NCBI RefSeq assembly: GCF_910591885.1
Contig: NC_063274.1
Location: forward strand, 8,413,725-8,477,724
Direction of reading: 5' to 3'
Length of the DNA: 64,000 bases
DNA from: Bombus terrestris
Taxonomy: Eukaryota; Arthropoda; Insecta; Hymenoptera; Apidae
In this document: in pieces, positions 13,341-25,646 of the stretch
How the letters are laid out: the number at the start of each line of letters is the position of its first letter
How positions within the stretch are numbered: the stretch's first letter is position 1
Made by a program: the position numbers and the translations under genes
Notes under the pieces: generated by a model
What the model saw: the letters and a program-made list of their open reading frames with translations, nothing else
What the model was told of the DNA's origin: nothing
Database searches by the model: none

Positions 13341-13468
13341 CCTCTTCTTCTTCTTCTTCCTTCTCCTCCTCCTCTACCTCCTCATCCTCGTCCTCGTCGT
13401 TGTTTCGTCGCCATCGTCGTCGTCGTCGTCATCGTCGTCGTTGTCGCCGTCGTCGTCGTCGTCGTCGT
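13341..13468 (+). repeat. Compound trinucleotide array (TTC/TCC/TCG/CGT)
   Basis: About 128 bp of almost pure trinucleotide repeat. It begins as CTT/TTC, changes to TCC/CCT, then to TCG/CGT with a few interruptions. Read forward it gives serine-, arginine- or valine-rich frames and backward aspartate/threonine-rich ones, which explains the overlapping frames on both strands. I see nothing that favours real translation. Confidence 0.9.
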
Positions 13469-15125
13469 TTGTGGCGGTGCCCCTTTTCCTCCGGCATCTC
13501 CACGCCAGTGAGTCAGGGTGCCGGCACGATGCTCTCCCATTTGTTCGCGAAACACCGAACACAAGCAGTCACCTCGTACGCACGTCGTCGTAGCGCAGCT
13601 TGGCATTGTCCGCGACGCTCCCCCTGAACTGGTCGCGCATGTGTGCGTCACGTATCTCTTTCAACTGTACCGGCTAAGCTGCTGCGCTGGAAAACTGCCA
13701 CCTTCGAGTGTCCGGTCTGTGTACTTCTTTTTTCTTTTCCTTGCTCTCCTTCGGTTTTTCTCTCTAGTTCCTTTTCGCTTGTCTTTCTTTTTCTATGAAG
13801 ACGTTTGCCAAGACGTTGATACATACCTATATATACTTACGTACGTCTGTCCGGGAAACTGGTGATTCTGAATGATGAATGTTCTTTTCAATTTCTCAGT
13901 CTTAATTTTACTTCCTTTTCCGTTTCTTTTTTGTGGAAAGAATCGGTAAATCGGTAAAGGAAAAGAAAAATTAATAATTATACGCTAATTACACGTAAGA
14001 ATAGAGTAATGTTATACGCTGAAATAAAATTATCCTATTAATTATTAATGCCTTTATTGACGTTTTCGTTGAAGTCTCGGTAAAAAAAGCAAATTATGCA
14101 TATTTAATTCGAATCCAAGAAATTACAAGTAACGAAATATTCCGTACAACGCATACCTGAACGTTGTAAAAAATTGTTAATCTCATCTTAAAAATGATTT
14201 GCATCATGCCTGTGCAGATAATTATAAATAAACGTAATGTATTTGTAGGTATATTTAAATAGCGAAGGAGGCGCAAAAACGATCATTGCAGATTTATCGA
14301 AGTATCATAATATGCAACGCGATGGATTTAAATAAAACGATAATAGATTACCACAAAAAGTAATATCACGACTTCATGGACGAAAGAAGTAAGACAATTT
14401 ATACATGTCAGAACTTAATTAATCGTTCTAGAAATAGCAAGATTTTTTCGATTAAATCCTTTTTATACATTCTGTAATTTTTGGTCATAGAATCATGTTT
14501 GCAATAAGATCTCTCTAATTAAAAAATTCGGAGTTCAGAATATAAAAATATCGCAAAGTTGTTGCAACAGAATTTAAGATTAGTAAAAAGTGAACCTATA
14601 AAGACTGAGATTAAAAATAAAATGTAATAGTGGTGGAAAATCAAAGTAGGTCGTTAATCTTTCATTCCGCTTATTGAACCTGTGTCAACAGCAGCACGAA
14701 TGATCGTTATTGCAAAGCCTGGGACGATAACGCGTAGAAACGAGCGTAGCATGCTTACGTTGCGCTGTGAGCGGGTCGTTAAATACGTTCGTTTACACGA
14801 CAACGTCTTATTAGTCGCATTCGTTCGTTACGTAACAATGATTCGAATCGTTGGTTGCGTTACACATTAACAGAAGGGAATACATCGTCGTGTCGCTCAA
14901 AGGGGAGGAATAATGAACGGTTTTGATCTCGAGAACCATTTTTCTCCACCGTTGCGCGAACGCTCCGCCCTTTATTTGCTTTTTCCACGTAAAGTCGTGC
15001 AACCAGGTCATCGTATTACCAAAAAAGAATACGTACAATCTAGTATTTTCTGTAGATAACGATAGAACAGATTTTACATTTAACATTTAGAATTCAATTG
15101 TTTGAAGCTGTTTGTGATTACGAAT

Positions 15126-15129
<4 letters not shown>

Positions 15130-15156
<27 letters not shown>
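15130..15156. repeat. (AT)n dinucleotide microsatellite, 27 bp
   Basis: Pure alternating AT for about 13 units, flanked by AATAACA and CATATAC. Likely polymorphic in length and able to form cruciforms. Confidence 0.95.
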
Positions 15157-15162
<6 letters not shown>

Positions 15163-15909
15163 CTAAAAAGTTAATCACGAGAACAAGGAACTTAAACTAA
15201 GACGATCATCTATACTCATTTCTATTCGCTTGAGCGGTAAAACCACGTTTTTGTTCTTTCCATTTCTTCTTTCAATCAAATATTATTATGCTCGCCTTAG
15301 AGAGATATTGGTCGAGAGAACGTCTTCCTTCACGACAACGAGCTGGTTTTCCATATGATTTCTCACAGTGGTCAACAAATTTTTTTATTGTGACGTTTAT
15401 AGGAGCGGGAACGCGAGCTTCTGCTCGTTCAACACGTATCTTTAACGACGGATATCGCGGCCCAGGTCGTTTCACGTTCGACAAAACCGGTGACGACGTT
15501 AACCGCATTTTGCTTTGATCTGTTGCACCACAGGCACTTTCAGCGTTAATTTTTCTCTCTTTCTCCAGCAAGGGTCCCGCTCTGTCGCGCTCTCCGCTCG
15601 TGACGAGAGATCATTAACCGGCTTACGGACTCGCCGTGCTCGGGTATTAGAATTTAAATCGTCGCTGATATAATTACGAGCAAAAGCTGAATATCTCGGC
15701 CGCGGAAGAAATTACGACGGCGATCCGCCCGGGCGAAAAATTAATAAGGAGATCCCACAGGGTATTCTACGCGGCCACACTAACGTTGTTATTAACGCGT
15801 TCGATCATCGATTCCGATATACACTACCTACACGTCTATGTTCAACTACGAAGCCATCTTTCCTTCTTTTCTTCGTTCCTTTGCTTGCTACGCGTCTCGC
15901 GTATCAGTA

Positions 15910-15936
15910 GAATAATAATAATAATAATGATAATAA
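15910..15936. repeat. (AAT)n trinucleotide microsatellite
   Basis: Runs of AATAATAATAAT with one GAT interruption. Short and in non-coding surroundings. Confidence 0.85.
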
Positions 15937-18063
15937 AACCACTTGCTCGTGAAACAACTCTTAAAATGATCAATAGAGCGTTCGATTTGCGGCATTATAA
16001 ATCCAGGGCTAATTAAGGTGGATGGTGAAGCTCGACGGGAAGATCGAGACGCGGCTCATCGAGTCGGCAACCCGTTCCACGACCAAACGGAATGTTAACA
16101 GGCACGTAGATTCGTATTATCTCCTGGAGCCAGGATTTTCCATGACTGACATTGTATCTGGTGCGTTTAATCGTCGCGGATTCTGCATCCACGAGTCTCT
16201 TTAGTCGTCCCGCCCGAATTACGATAAACGACCACTCGCGTATAAACCGAAGGTAATGTCACGAAGATCGAGAGAAGTTTCTTGGCCAAGGGAATCTCGA
16301 TGGCTCGAGGTATCGTTCGGAATGCGCGTAATCTAACGTCGATTCGAAAGGAGAAGAAGCTGGGCTCGCCGCTCGAGTAACCCATTATCGTGCTAATGAA
16401 CAAGCTCGGCCGAAGATGGAACGCTTCAGAACGGATTCGTGAGCAATGAATCCGATATCGGCGGAATATTTCCGTGGATCGAGTATCCGGCGGTAGCATC
16501 CGACGAATCGGAGAAATCGCCTAGTCATCGTTCGGAATGATCCCCGCCCCCGACTGCCCCTCTCTTCAATGTCCTCGTCGTTCGTACGAACCTCCGAGCG
16601 AAAGTATTTTTTTCACGGGAGCCGCGAGAAAGGAGCGGACCCTTAAGTACCGTTCTTTCGTTCCTCGTCGACGCACCGCTCGATTCGTGCACGCTTTCAT
16701 TGCCGTTGGAATGCGATGGTTACTTCTCTCGCCCGTATGCGCGCCGTAGGATCGCTCAAGGCCGCCGTGGCTCAGGTGAACGGATGAATGGATTTGTCAG
16801 ATGAATGCTCGGCATATAAGGGCGCATCTTCTTCAATTACCACTCGCATGTGTCCGAATACCGTGTTTTCTTTTCGTTCCTACCCATGTTTGCTATCAAT
16901 AGCAGCTGTGTTATGCTAACACTATCATTGAAAGATGCTCGGCTACTATTGGTGGTTATTTGGTTAACGGAAGAAATATGTATAGCACTGATTAGTTATA
17001 GCATTGTGACAGGACCTCCCTTCGTGCAATCTCAAAAATAAGAAACGCATAGTTTCATTATTTTATTATTGGAATGATCAAATCTGCAAATCGAATAATA
17101 TAGCAACGTATGATGAGAATGAGCAAGCTGGTTGTATTCTTTGTCCCTATGCCGATTATGTATCTGTAGTTAATTCTCCCGCACTAACTTTCCTGCAGAT
17201 CCTTTTGTGCTCCACGTGTCGTAATCACATTGAAAGCGATTGTTTACCGTTCGGCGCGACTAGATGAATCGATTCGTTTCTCCGTGTCGGATTTCTTTTT
17301 TTTCGAGTCGACGTAAACACGATGAGTCGCGTTTTCCGTGGCTGCTTAATAAGTCAGATTAATTCCGCGTAGATCGATATTCATGAAGTTACTCCACGTA
17401 TGTGCGCGGCCATTAGATACCTTGTTAGCAGTAAATTAGATTCTTCGTGGTGAGAGATGGGATACGATGAATTTGAGATATGAGATTCTAATGATATCAT
17501 GGCTGAATATTACAATAATTCATTCTAAAGATGCACCGCATTCGTAGGTGTATCTTTCCGATAGCGTTGCTGTCTTTCTCTAATTGCATATTCTAATCTA
17601 ACTGTTCCTCAATCGTTCGCATGTTTTTAATGCTCTATCAAATTGCACATTGCTGCAGTTGTTTTTACGAAATTGTAACTATGGTAGTTACACACTATAT
17701 CATTCACTAAATTCTGCTACAAGTGTTCTTAAATTATTATTACTCAGAAATGTTCTAGACAAATTTTAACACTGATCCATCATTACAAAGATAGTTAATC
17801 TTTACACCGTGTCTATTTCATTCGATTCCCTGTAAACATTTACAATCCCATTGTCGATATGACAAACAGAAATGTCAATTTACGATCAGCAACGATATCT
17901 ACAATTACCAAGTACTTAGGTATTTATTGCACAAAGATCTCCATATCTGCAATCTACAACGAGAACGACACGTTTCTAGCAACATAAATTATCCTAATAC
18001 AAACTCTACAAACATTCTCTCTCCACATTACCAATTCCTCTACATCCATCTCAGTTATGCATT

Positions 18064-18252
18064 CTAATCGCCGCTTTTAACATTCATTTCCAAAAAATTC
18101 AGCTCAAAGTCCACGAAAAGGTTCCACTTGTATCGTCGAAGGTTCGAAACGACCTCCGTAAACATCTGGTCCTGATAGTGAAAATCGTGAGCAACCTGAT
18201 CCGAGGGTCGGAGCTGGCCTAGGTCCGCATAATGGAGGCAGTCCGTTAACAA
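18064..18252 (-). CDS. Unrecognised minus-strand open segment, 62 codons
   Basis: The minus frame has a balanced composition (about 19 of 62 residues are D, E, G, A or V) and ends in a TAG at 18064-18066. It reads acidic and aromatic, including the stretch FHYQDQMFTEVV and a C-terminal NVKSGD. There is no ATG near its start, only a TTG, so if real it is the last exon of a spliced gene or a relic. A second minus frame (18104-18604, 166 codons) overlaps it but is richer in S, P, R and L. No family is recognised and no good acceptor with a pyrimidine tract is seen immediately upstream. Confidence 0.17.
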   Translation of the reverse strand: MLTDCLHYADLGQLRPSDQVAHDFHYQDQMFTEVVSNLRRYKWNLFVDFELNFLEMNVKSGD

Positions 18253-18647
18253 TCGCGTAGAAAGACGCCGCGGCGGTCGGTTTTAGATCGAGGAATATTG
18301 GGGTATTGTAGGAGCGGCACCTAGCGTGGTGTGTGCGTGTGTTGACAATGGGAAGCCTAGTGGGTGCGTTAATCCCATATGTAAGCTCGCTCTGTGGGAA
18401 TATTTCGTCAGGCTGTTGGGGGTGGGTGTGCTGACGAAGGGCGGTAAAGAGGGGAAGGGACAGAAACGGTAGAAGATGCTGGAGATCGGGAAGGCGGGTA
18501 AGAGGGACTCTGGGTCTATTGTTGCATCCTGGCGATATAATCTGGGGTACACGCGATGCCTCTGTCGGCGAACCGAGACAGACAGAGGTGACTCGCGCGC
18601 TCAAAGGATCGCGCGGTGCGTTCTTCCAGGCTCCTTCGTAATTGCCG

Positions 18648-18688
18648 CGAACGAACGAACGATCGTAAGAACGAGCGAACGAACGAAC
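18648..18688. repeat. (GAAC)n tetranucleotide tract
   Basis: Repeated CGAACGAACGAAC words with an interruption (GATCGTAAGAACGAG) in the middle. A short imperfect microsatellite. Confidence 0.85.
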
Positions 18689-19651
18689 AAATCGCTGGAC
18701 AGATCTCCGCTCGCGAGCTTATCGGACTTCGCGGCGCGCCTTTGTTCGAAATCGATAAACACGTTGCCGAAGAATCATTTTCCATTTTCACTCGGCGATC
18801 GATCGACGGCCGCGAATACTACGCGCGAGATACTCGAGACTCGATAAGGGTCGCGTGAGTCGAGGGGTTACGCTTAGAGGCGTTTCTCACGCGTCTTTTC
18901 TCCGCCCGATAGGAGAGAAGTCAAGTGAGGAAGAATCGAATCCTGTTAGGTGAGATGGAACCGTTGTTTCTTGGTAAGGCAACGTGTTCGACGGGTTAGG
19001 CCGTGGAATTCGGGAAGTTTGCCTGTGATGTATTTCTCTTATCGTGGTGTAGGAGTGATGCATGATGCTGTCAGAGTATGGTATGTATTAATTATGGTTA
19101 TTGTTTTATCGGAAAAATTTGAACTGACGGATCGAAGAATAGGAAACATTTCGCGCAAAAATCAAATCGTCTCTCCTCGTATCGCTTCTCGTTAATTTTC
19201 TATTTAAACTGGACAATAAAACAATTTTCCTAGTTCCTGGGAATAATTCTCTGATGCAACGTAAGACAAACAAACGACTAGATCTCGTGTAAATAAAAAC
19301 CAGCTTGATTATAAAGGGTGGGTTTAAGATGACGGGTTAAAAACGCATTCCGTGTTCCCGTACGTAAGAAAGAAGGTGAAGAGCACGAAGAAGCTGAAGA
19401 GGAAGGGTCGCGGTCCCATTCTGGTAGCAATTTCTGCTTGTCTTTTCCCGTTCTGGAAGGAGCCATGGCCGTGCCGTATCTCACCTGCAATTTCATCCTT
19501 TCGGTCGAGTGGTTTCGAAATTCCAGCTGTGACGGACGGGCGACGCCAACGACGCCGTTCCGCCCGTAAGAGTTCTGGTTCTAATCTTGAGACCGGATAT
19601 CGAGCCAGTGTACGGTGTCGTCGGTGATCGGTCAGGGGATCGGTCTCTCGG

Positions 19652-19671
19652 AAAAGTGGCTGGCCACTTTT
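19652..19671. repeat. Perfect inverted repeat 9+2+9
   Basis: AAAAGTGGC, TG, then GCCACTTTT. The central TGGC/GCCA and AAGTGG-like arms could be a dimeric factor site or a small cruciform. No function can be assigned from sequence alone. Confidence 0.8.
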
Positions 19672-21925
19672 GTAGGCGCACTCTGGCGAACGTGGGAATG
19701 ATTTTGAGAGAAGGGCAAGCCGCTGCGAGATCAGGACGAACGCTAGACGGAGAGGGAGAATCGAGAAGATAAAGAGGGACAGAGAGAGAAAGCACCTGAA
19801 CGCCTCTTCGAGCCAGTTCCGTGGCGTCTTGGTTCCAAGTATGTGTGTGATCCACAGCCTCGTGTATATACGTGTACATAGACACCAGAAGAGAAAGAGA
19901 GAGAAGGATGGAGAGAAGGAGATAGAAGGATGCGGAGGCAACACACGTGTTGTCCCGTGTATGCGCGTTCATGCAGTTTGTAACGCGCGGAACAGGTATT
20001 CCCCCATTGAAATAAGGTAACGTCGCGAATATGAAATATACCCCCTTGTACAACTTGATAATCCGTGGTTACCATAAATCCTGAGTGATTATCCGCGTGT
20101 CTATTTATAAGCCTCGTGGCGTCGCCCTCGCCTCTCTGCCCACCCCTCGTCTTCGCGCCGTTCGTGTATACCTCCCTCCTTATCCCTCTTCCTTCTTTGT
20201 TCGAATATTCATCCACCCTCCCAACCCCCGTCCTGCCGACCCGTTCTCCAACGCTATTCTCTCCTTCTTCAACCACTGGCGAGGATGATCGCGCCCAAAG
20301 GACCTCTCGCGCGTTTCTACCTATATGCGTGTCACGGCCTTTCATCCTCCTGTGTGTCAAGCAGAGAGAGAAAGAGAATAACAGGGAGAGAATCCTTTGG
20401 AGATACGCTCGATAGGATTAATCGGCTTACGAAGACACGCTCTCTCCGCCTGCCGGTCGCCAAGAGAGAAGAATATGATTTGTTGCCGAACATTCGTCCG
20501 CACCTGCGACAAAAATGGCGTTCGCCCGATGACGGGACTGAGAGAGCTTTCTCCTTCATCGAGGAGAGACGTACTTGTGGTAAACTGTAGATGTTCGATG
20601 ATCCAAGTTGTCTTTCCAAGATCTTACAGCAACGAATGTTTCCTGTAAAATTCAGCCTGTCCCTTAATTTTTTATCGACGTAAAAATGTTTAACATTCAA
20701 TCGTTCTACATTACGAATGATAAACGCGGTAATTCGTCCATATTTCAATTGAATATCGATAACCTCCGAGAAGAGAAAAATAAGAGAGTAATAATAATAA
20801 ATGATAAACTTCTGTACATAATAATCGTGGTCGTTTTGATCGAGTGGCGCAAGTACGAACGGGACGTGAACGTATACACGCGTGTGATACGTTGCTCAAC
20901 GTCTGGCGTGGTCCGAGAGCCGGAAACGGTCGAAACGCGAAACACGTCTGTGCACTGTCAGATTAATTGCACCCGATTCGTTCGCCGCTGTATCTGCGCG
21001 CTCTCGGGAGGCGATCGTTCGAACGTTAATGCATGGAACGAATTAACAGTTTGCGTTTGAAAAAAAGGTCGCGATAGCGATCTGTTTCGAGCGAGATCCA
21101 CTTCTCCGATGTCAAACGGAATTCCATGAGCTCGTGTTACGGTTATGCAAGCAGATGTACGCCTTTCGACGATAACAAGTGCTCTTCCGGTTTCGCCTGG
21201 TCGCCCGGAAACCACGTTCGATCCCGTGGCGCTCGCGTCGCACGCCATTCCGTCTATCGTTTCTGTTTCTGTTTTCCTTGCAAAGCTGTTGCTGCCGCGC
21301 GCTGCAAATATCGGCGCCGTTTCTCTTTTGTCAAACAGGAAACGCGTTCCACGAGAGTGTATAAAATTATATCTGCTCTCAGACATCTAATCTTCGTATC
21401 GCATCTATAATATATCATTCCTGACAGGACCATGCCTCGTTGCGTAATTCCGGGTTTCTTGCGAATGAAATTGCTCGCGATCTTAGCAAACCAGCCCGTT
21501 TTCCTACTACCAGACGTAGTTACATACATAGGTACACAGGCTGATTTCTTCATTAACCGCCTTCCTCAAATTCCATTCGTGCTCGATACGAGCCTGTAAG
21601 GATCGTCCAGATGTTGAATAATCTTATTCTTCGTATCTTCGACTCGATGCGTTAGTTTTGTCATATCGGAGGTTCATAAATTAAGAGAGAATATTATATT
21701 TATTGGTTTTGTAAATTTGAAGGTGTGAAAAATGTAGTAACTGTAGCAATAAGAAAGAAATATGTTCGATCGTGTGTATCTTTACATTTCTTTTCGGACG
21801 ATAAAGCTGTACAGGTTATTTTTCATTTCTATTCTTATAGAGATTAACGGACCGAAGGAATTATAACGTCTTGACAATCTCGATAAATTTTAAAGTTAGC
21901 GATACTCGTAAGTTCGTTTCCATCG

Positions 21926-21938
21926 TGCACCTGGTGCA
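21926..21938. repeat. Short palindrome around CACCTG E-box
   Basis: TGCACC-T-GGTGCA is a perfect 6+1+6 palindrome containing the CACCTG/CAGGTG-type E-box bound by Snail/ZEB-like and bHLH factors. Chance occurrence is quite possible. Confidence 0.4.
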
Positions 21939-24900
21939 AGCGAATTAACATATAGCTCGTATCTCATTATGAGATGTATGTTTTTTGATACGACTCGTGC
22001 TTTAGTTCCTTTCAGAAGAAGATTTAACAGAATGGCATTTAATGGTACATGCATATTACCTGTCGTTGAAAGTAAGAGCATTTAATTCAAGACTCGATAA
22101 ATTTTCTTTTGATGAGGGAAGATAGTATTCCATTTTTAAAACGCGATTATGCTATAATTTTAGTTACATAATTTGTGTTATATTATTTATGTTCGCTTTA
22201 TCATCTTGATAGTATCGATATCATTATTTCATACTCATCGCTATTTCAACAAACTTTCATTTCCAAAATTAAACTCAGAGAACGAGTAAAAGTCGTACCT
22301 TTGATATTTCGATTAATATCTTGGGATCAGATAAAGCGTCGATTTGTGCGAGAAAAGTCGAGGAAAAGGGGTTCGTTCGAGCGTCTATGGTTCGCGTGGA
22401 CTTTGCGTCTACGGGACGATATCGGGGCTCTCCTCGAACATCGCCAGAGGCGCTGCGTGTTATGCTGCGGCAAGCTATTAAAAACCCAAGTTATGAATGA
22501 AAGCCGAGCTGAAATAGAATGGCACGCCGTGCTCCGCCCACAAGAACAGGTACAAACACCACGAACGATAAGCTTAGCTCAAGTCCAATGTCAGAAGATT
22601 CCCTAGAGGCTAGAAACGAATCCTTGTTCGCCAACCCGTGCTGATATTTCACGCGGAAGCGAAAATTATCGGTTTTTTGGTGTTCGGTTAGCGTGGCAAA
22701 CGGTTTTCGATGATTATGATTTATGTCATTATTTTAAGCTGGAAAGCAATTTGATGAACTTGAGGGACAAGGGAAACTTAGTTCTGAGAAGATTTTTTAA
22801 ATTCTGATATTTTGGTAGAAAGCTATGAAAGTTCAAGCTGTCATCGATATCTTTTTCCCTTGTAAACGGTATTTAACAAATATAGAATTTTTTTCACTAA
22901 CGATATTTGTTCGTTAATCGCTTCAACTTATTCTTTAAACAAGAAAAATTCGCTTCCCTTCATGCAACGTGTACAAATGAAAAATTTCTCCAATTTCGTA
23001 TACCTTAGCTCCGAATTGCTTAACTTAATTCGTCTTACGTGAATGAAAGAATTCACGGAAGTACCGACAAGGTCAGAAGGAAACATCGTTCGATCGTGTA
23101 GCGTTGATTTACTCCGGTCGGCGGTGTAAGGGGTTCGCGCGTCGTAAACCCAAATCACGGCGGAGCAAATTATGCGTAAACGAGCTGGACGGAACGACGG
23201 GCAATACATCGGAATCGTACGGCGGGTCGCCGGAGGTTCGACGCGGAGGGATCGTGAAAAGGGCACGATGCCCGACTGTCTGTCACATTCTTGATGTCAG
23301 CGGGCCGGAGAAGGGCCGGTAGTCGAGCATCCTGACGATTCAATTAGGATTCAGGCATGCAGCAGAGGTCCGGATCTCTCCTCCGTGTGCTGTTCGCCTG
23401 GCCCCTCTCACCTCCTTCCTACGTCAGCTTTCTTTACAGACCCTCCTCGGCTATAATCGATCGTCGATTTCAAGAGAGATCCGGCTGGCCGTTCGCGTGG
23501 CCATTGATGTACGGGGGCTGATAGAAAAATACTGAGAATTCTCGCGTATGCCGATGACATCCTTTATAAAGATTTGTAATTTTCTCCGAAGCAATTATCG
23601 ATCGAAGTCGTCCGATATTTTGAAGATCTTCCGTCACATTCGAATCGTTTTAGAAAAACTTTATCATCGAAAACACTTTTATATTCGATGAAATCTGTTT
23701 TGATTTCTGAAATAAAGTTTAATTTTATTCCATTACTTCTTTATGCTACTGCTGAAAAGTAGATTGTTAAACGTGTCGAACAATGTCTCCTATATCTATA
23801 TCGGGAGAATTCTAGATTTCGATTCACGAATATCATCGACGTAGCTACGAACACCAGAGATTTTACGGAAGTTATCGAATCGTTGGCGGCTAGATGGTCG
23901 CGGGTGAGCTTCTTCGAAATTCAATAACTCCCGCGTCCCTGGCTCTATGATTAACGAAGGCTGCGACCGCATCGATCGATACAGAACTATCCCTTTTACG
24001 TATGGAAATATCGTTATAATCGTGTACACAAACGAGTCCGCCGCGGTGAGACTAAGGAAGAGGAAGCAAAGCGTTGAACCAAGGGGTTGAAAGCTTGGAC
24101 GAGGCCCATCGGCGAGAAGCGTCGCGGGACAATGGAGCAATCAATAGGGTAATGTGAGGACACTTTATCGAATTATCGATGCGGTCGACACTGGCGTACC
24201 TACGGTCAATGGACACGGGTACCCTGCTTTTCGAACGAACCCTTTCCCCTTCCCTCCAACACCCCCGCGCGGTCCTCTTGCACTGTCTTTCTCTCTTACT
24301 TCTGACCAACCGTTCTCTCGCCTCTGTTAACGTTCCTCCGGCGCTGCTTTCTATCTGCCTATCCGTCTCTCTTTCTCACGGTTTCCCGTCAATGTTCGTT
24401 CGCTGATAAAGTGAAGCATCCGTGCCGTAACAAGCTCAGTCGCCCTTGACACTTTGCCCAGTTAATGTCCACCGGGCACGCGATAAATCCGCCCTCGAAC
24501 GCTTTAATAACCGTGTCGTGTTTGTGTGTGCGTATACGTGTGCATGTGGTAACACGCGAGTGTCTTCCCATCGCGAAATTCATTATTCGGTTCCCGTTCC
24601 GTGACCTCGTTCCTCGATCGTAAATATCGTCTAGAACCCCCTCGAACCTCGAATCTTCCTTCGTCCATGTCGATCGACCGATGGAAGTCTTAACGAACTG
24701 TTCAAAGACTCGAAATTTGTAAAGTACGATGTTCTTTTCACAGCGGAAATATTAGATCTTTTTGTCGAAGTGGATCGATGGAGGATGGGCAAGAACGTGT
24801 TCTCAGATTCTTCTTTCCTCCACGCACGGAGGCGATCGCGCGCACAGGTGGCAGGGATCCTCGCGTGGAGCTCGGTTCTCGTTTCACGGATTCTCGATCC

Positions 24901-25155
24901 GGAGATCATTAATCACGTCGGTTCTCCCCCCGGACGAGCTGAAATCTCTCGGCTCGCGACGCAAAAGACTGCGAAACGCAGCTAGAGGAAACCCGGTCGC
25001 GAGTGGGTTTCGCGGACACTTAACAGGGACGATGGTGGGCCGATGCTTTTTACGCGGACGCGATCGCATATTTCATGTCACTTCGACTCGATCGCTTTTT
25101 CGTTTTTTTTTATTCTTCTGTCAGCTCCGCTCTGTTTCTATATGTCGAATATACT

Positions 25156-25646
25156 TATAGGGTGAGATAAAAGTAACGCAATTGAAAAGATCGTATAGAA
25201 AATGCTGCGTATCGTGGTTCATTATGCATCGCGAAGTTAGTCTTTGAACAGATTTGTGTACCAAATTCTTGGCTGATTCTAAAGGACCAAATCCGCCAGA
25301 GGTAAGGGCAAGAAATTAGATAATGTTTTGGAGAGTAAAGAATTTAGCGATACGTATGAACATGGAGGAATAGTTGGATGGTAAAAATATCAAAGGGGAA
25401 GAACTAGTTATACAAAAATCACCGATGGACTGATACGCAACTTGAAAAAAATGATAATTCAATTTCGTCGTTCGTATAATTTAGTAAACAGGATAATTGC
25501 TTTAATGAGACATAAAACAAAAATTCCCTACGACGACTATCTCTTAAATCGTTTAACAAGGACAGATACCATAAACTTCTTTTACCATTCCTGATAGTTT
25601 CATTGTTAATCATTTTAAAGCTGTGTTACTTTCGCGTCACTCTGTA
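25156..25646. mobile_element. Candidate mariner/Tc1-type MITE (~490 bp)
   Basis: The two ends are imperfect inverted repeats. The left end (25156-25180) contains GGTGAGATAAAAGTAAC. The right end, read on the other strand (25646-25622), contains AGTGACGCGAAAGTAAC. By hand, about 18 of 25 positions match, with the core AAAGTAAC identical. Both ends abut a TA dinucleotide, the target-site duplication of the mariner/Tc1 superfamily. Roughly 440 bp of AT-rich sequence lies between. The only frame inside (65 codons, minus) shows no DDE/D transposase motif, so the element is non-autonomous or decayed. No second copy was noticed in this window. Confidence 0.5.

Larger units (their letters stand above)
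13469..18063. other. No recognisable gene; long AT-rich segment
   Basis: A pyrimidine-rich tail follows the trinucleotide array (13720-13800). 13880-15270 is strongly AT-rich, with the AT dinucleotide array listed separately. 15270-16760 is more CpG-rich, with short overlapping frames. The 63-codon hydrophobic frame near 16850-17041 has no homology I recognise. A TATA-like word at 16815 sits only about 20 bp from a TCAATT word, which is too close for a standard core promoter. Confidence 0.5.
18253..25155. other. No recognisable gene; purine/pyrimidine-rich blocks
   Basis: The GAAC tetranucleotide tract at 18648-18688 and the inverted repeat at 19652-19671 are listed separately. Purine-rich blocks lie at about 19750-19800, 19885-19935 and 20355-20395; their complement gives the long S/L/F-rich minus frames of 186-206 codons, which I regard as low-complexity artefacts. 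21600-22330 is AT-rich. The plus frame 22175-22606 (143 codons) crosses an AT-rich to CpG-rich boundary and has low D/E/G/A/V content, so it is not supported. 24190-24400 is CT-rich. Confidence 0.45.

Noticed and set aside
16814..16850. TATA-like ATATAAGG followed by TCAATT and an ATG
   Set aside because: The TATA-to-initiator distance is about 20 bp instead of about 30, and no supported coding exon follows.
19324..20360. Minus frames of 186-206 codons
   Set aside because: They arise from purine-rich plus-strand DNA, giving S/L/F/R-rich low complexity, and overlap each other in different frames.
22175..22606. 143-codon plus frame
   Set aside because: Begins in AT-rich non-coding DNA and has only about 20 percent D/E/G/A/V residues.
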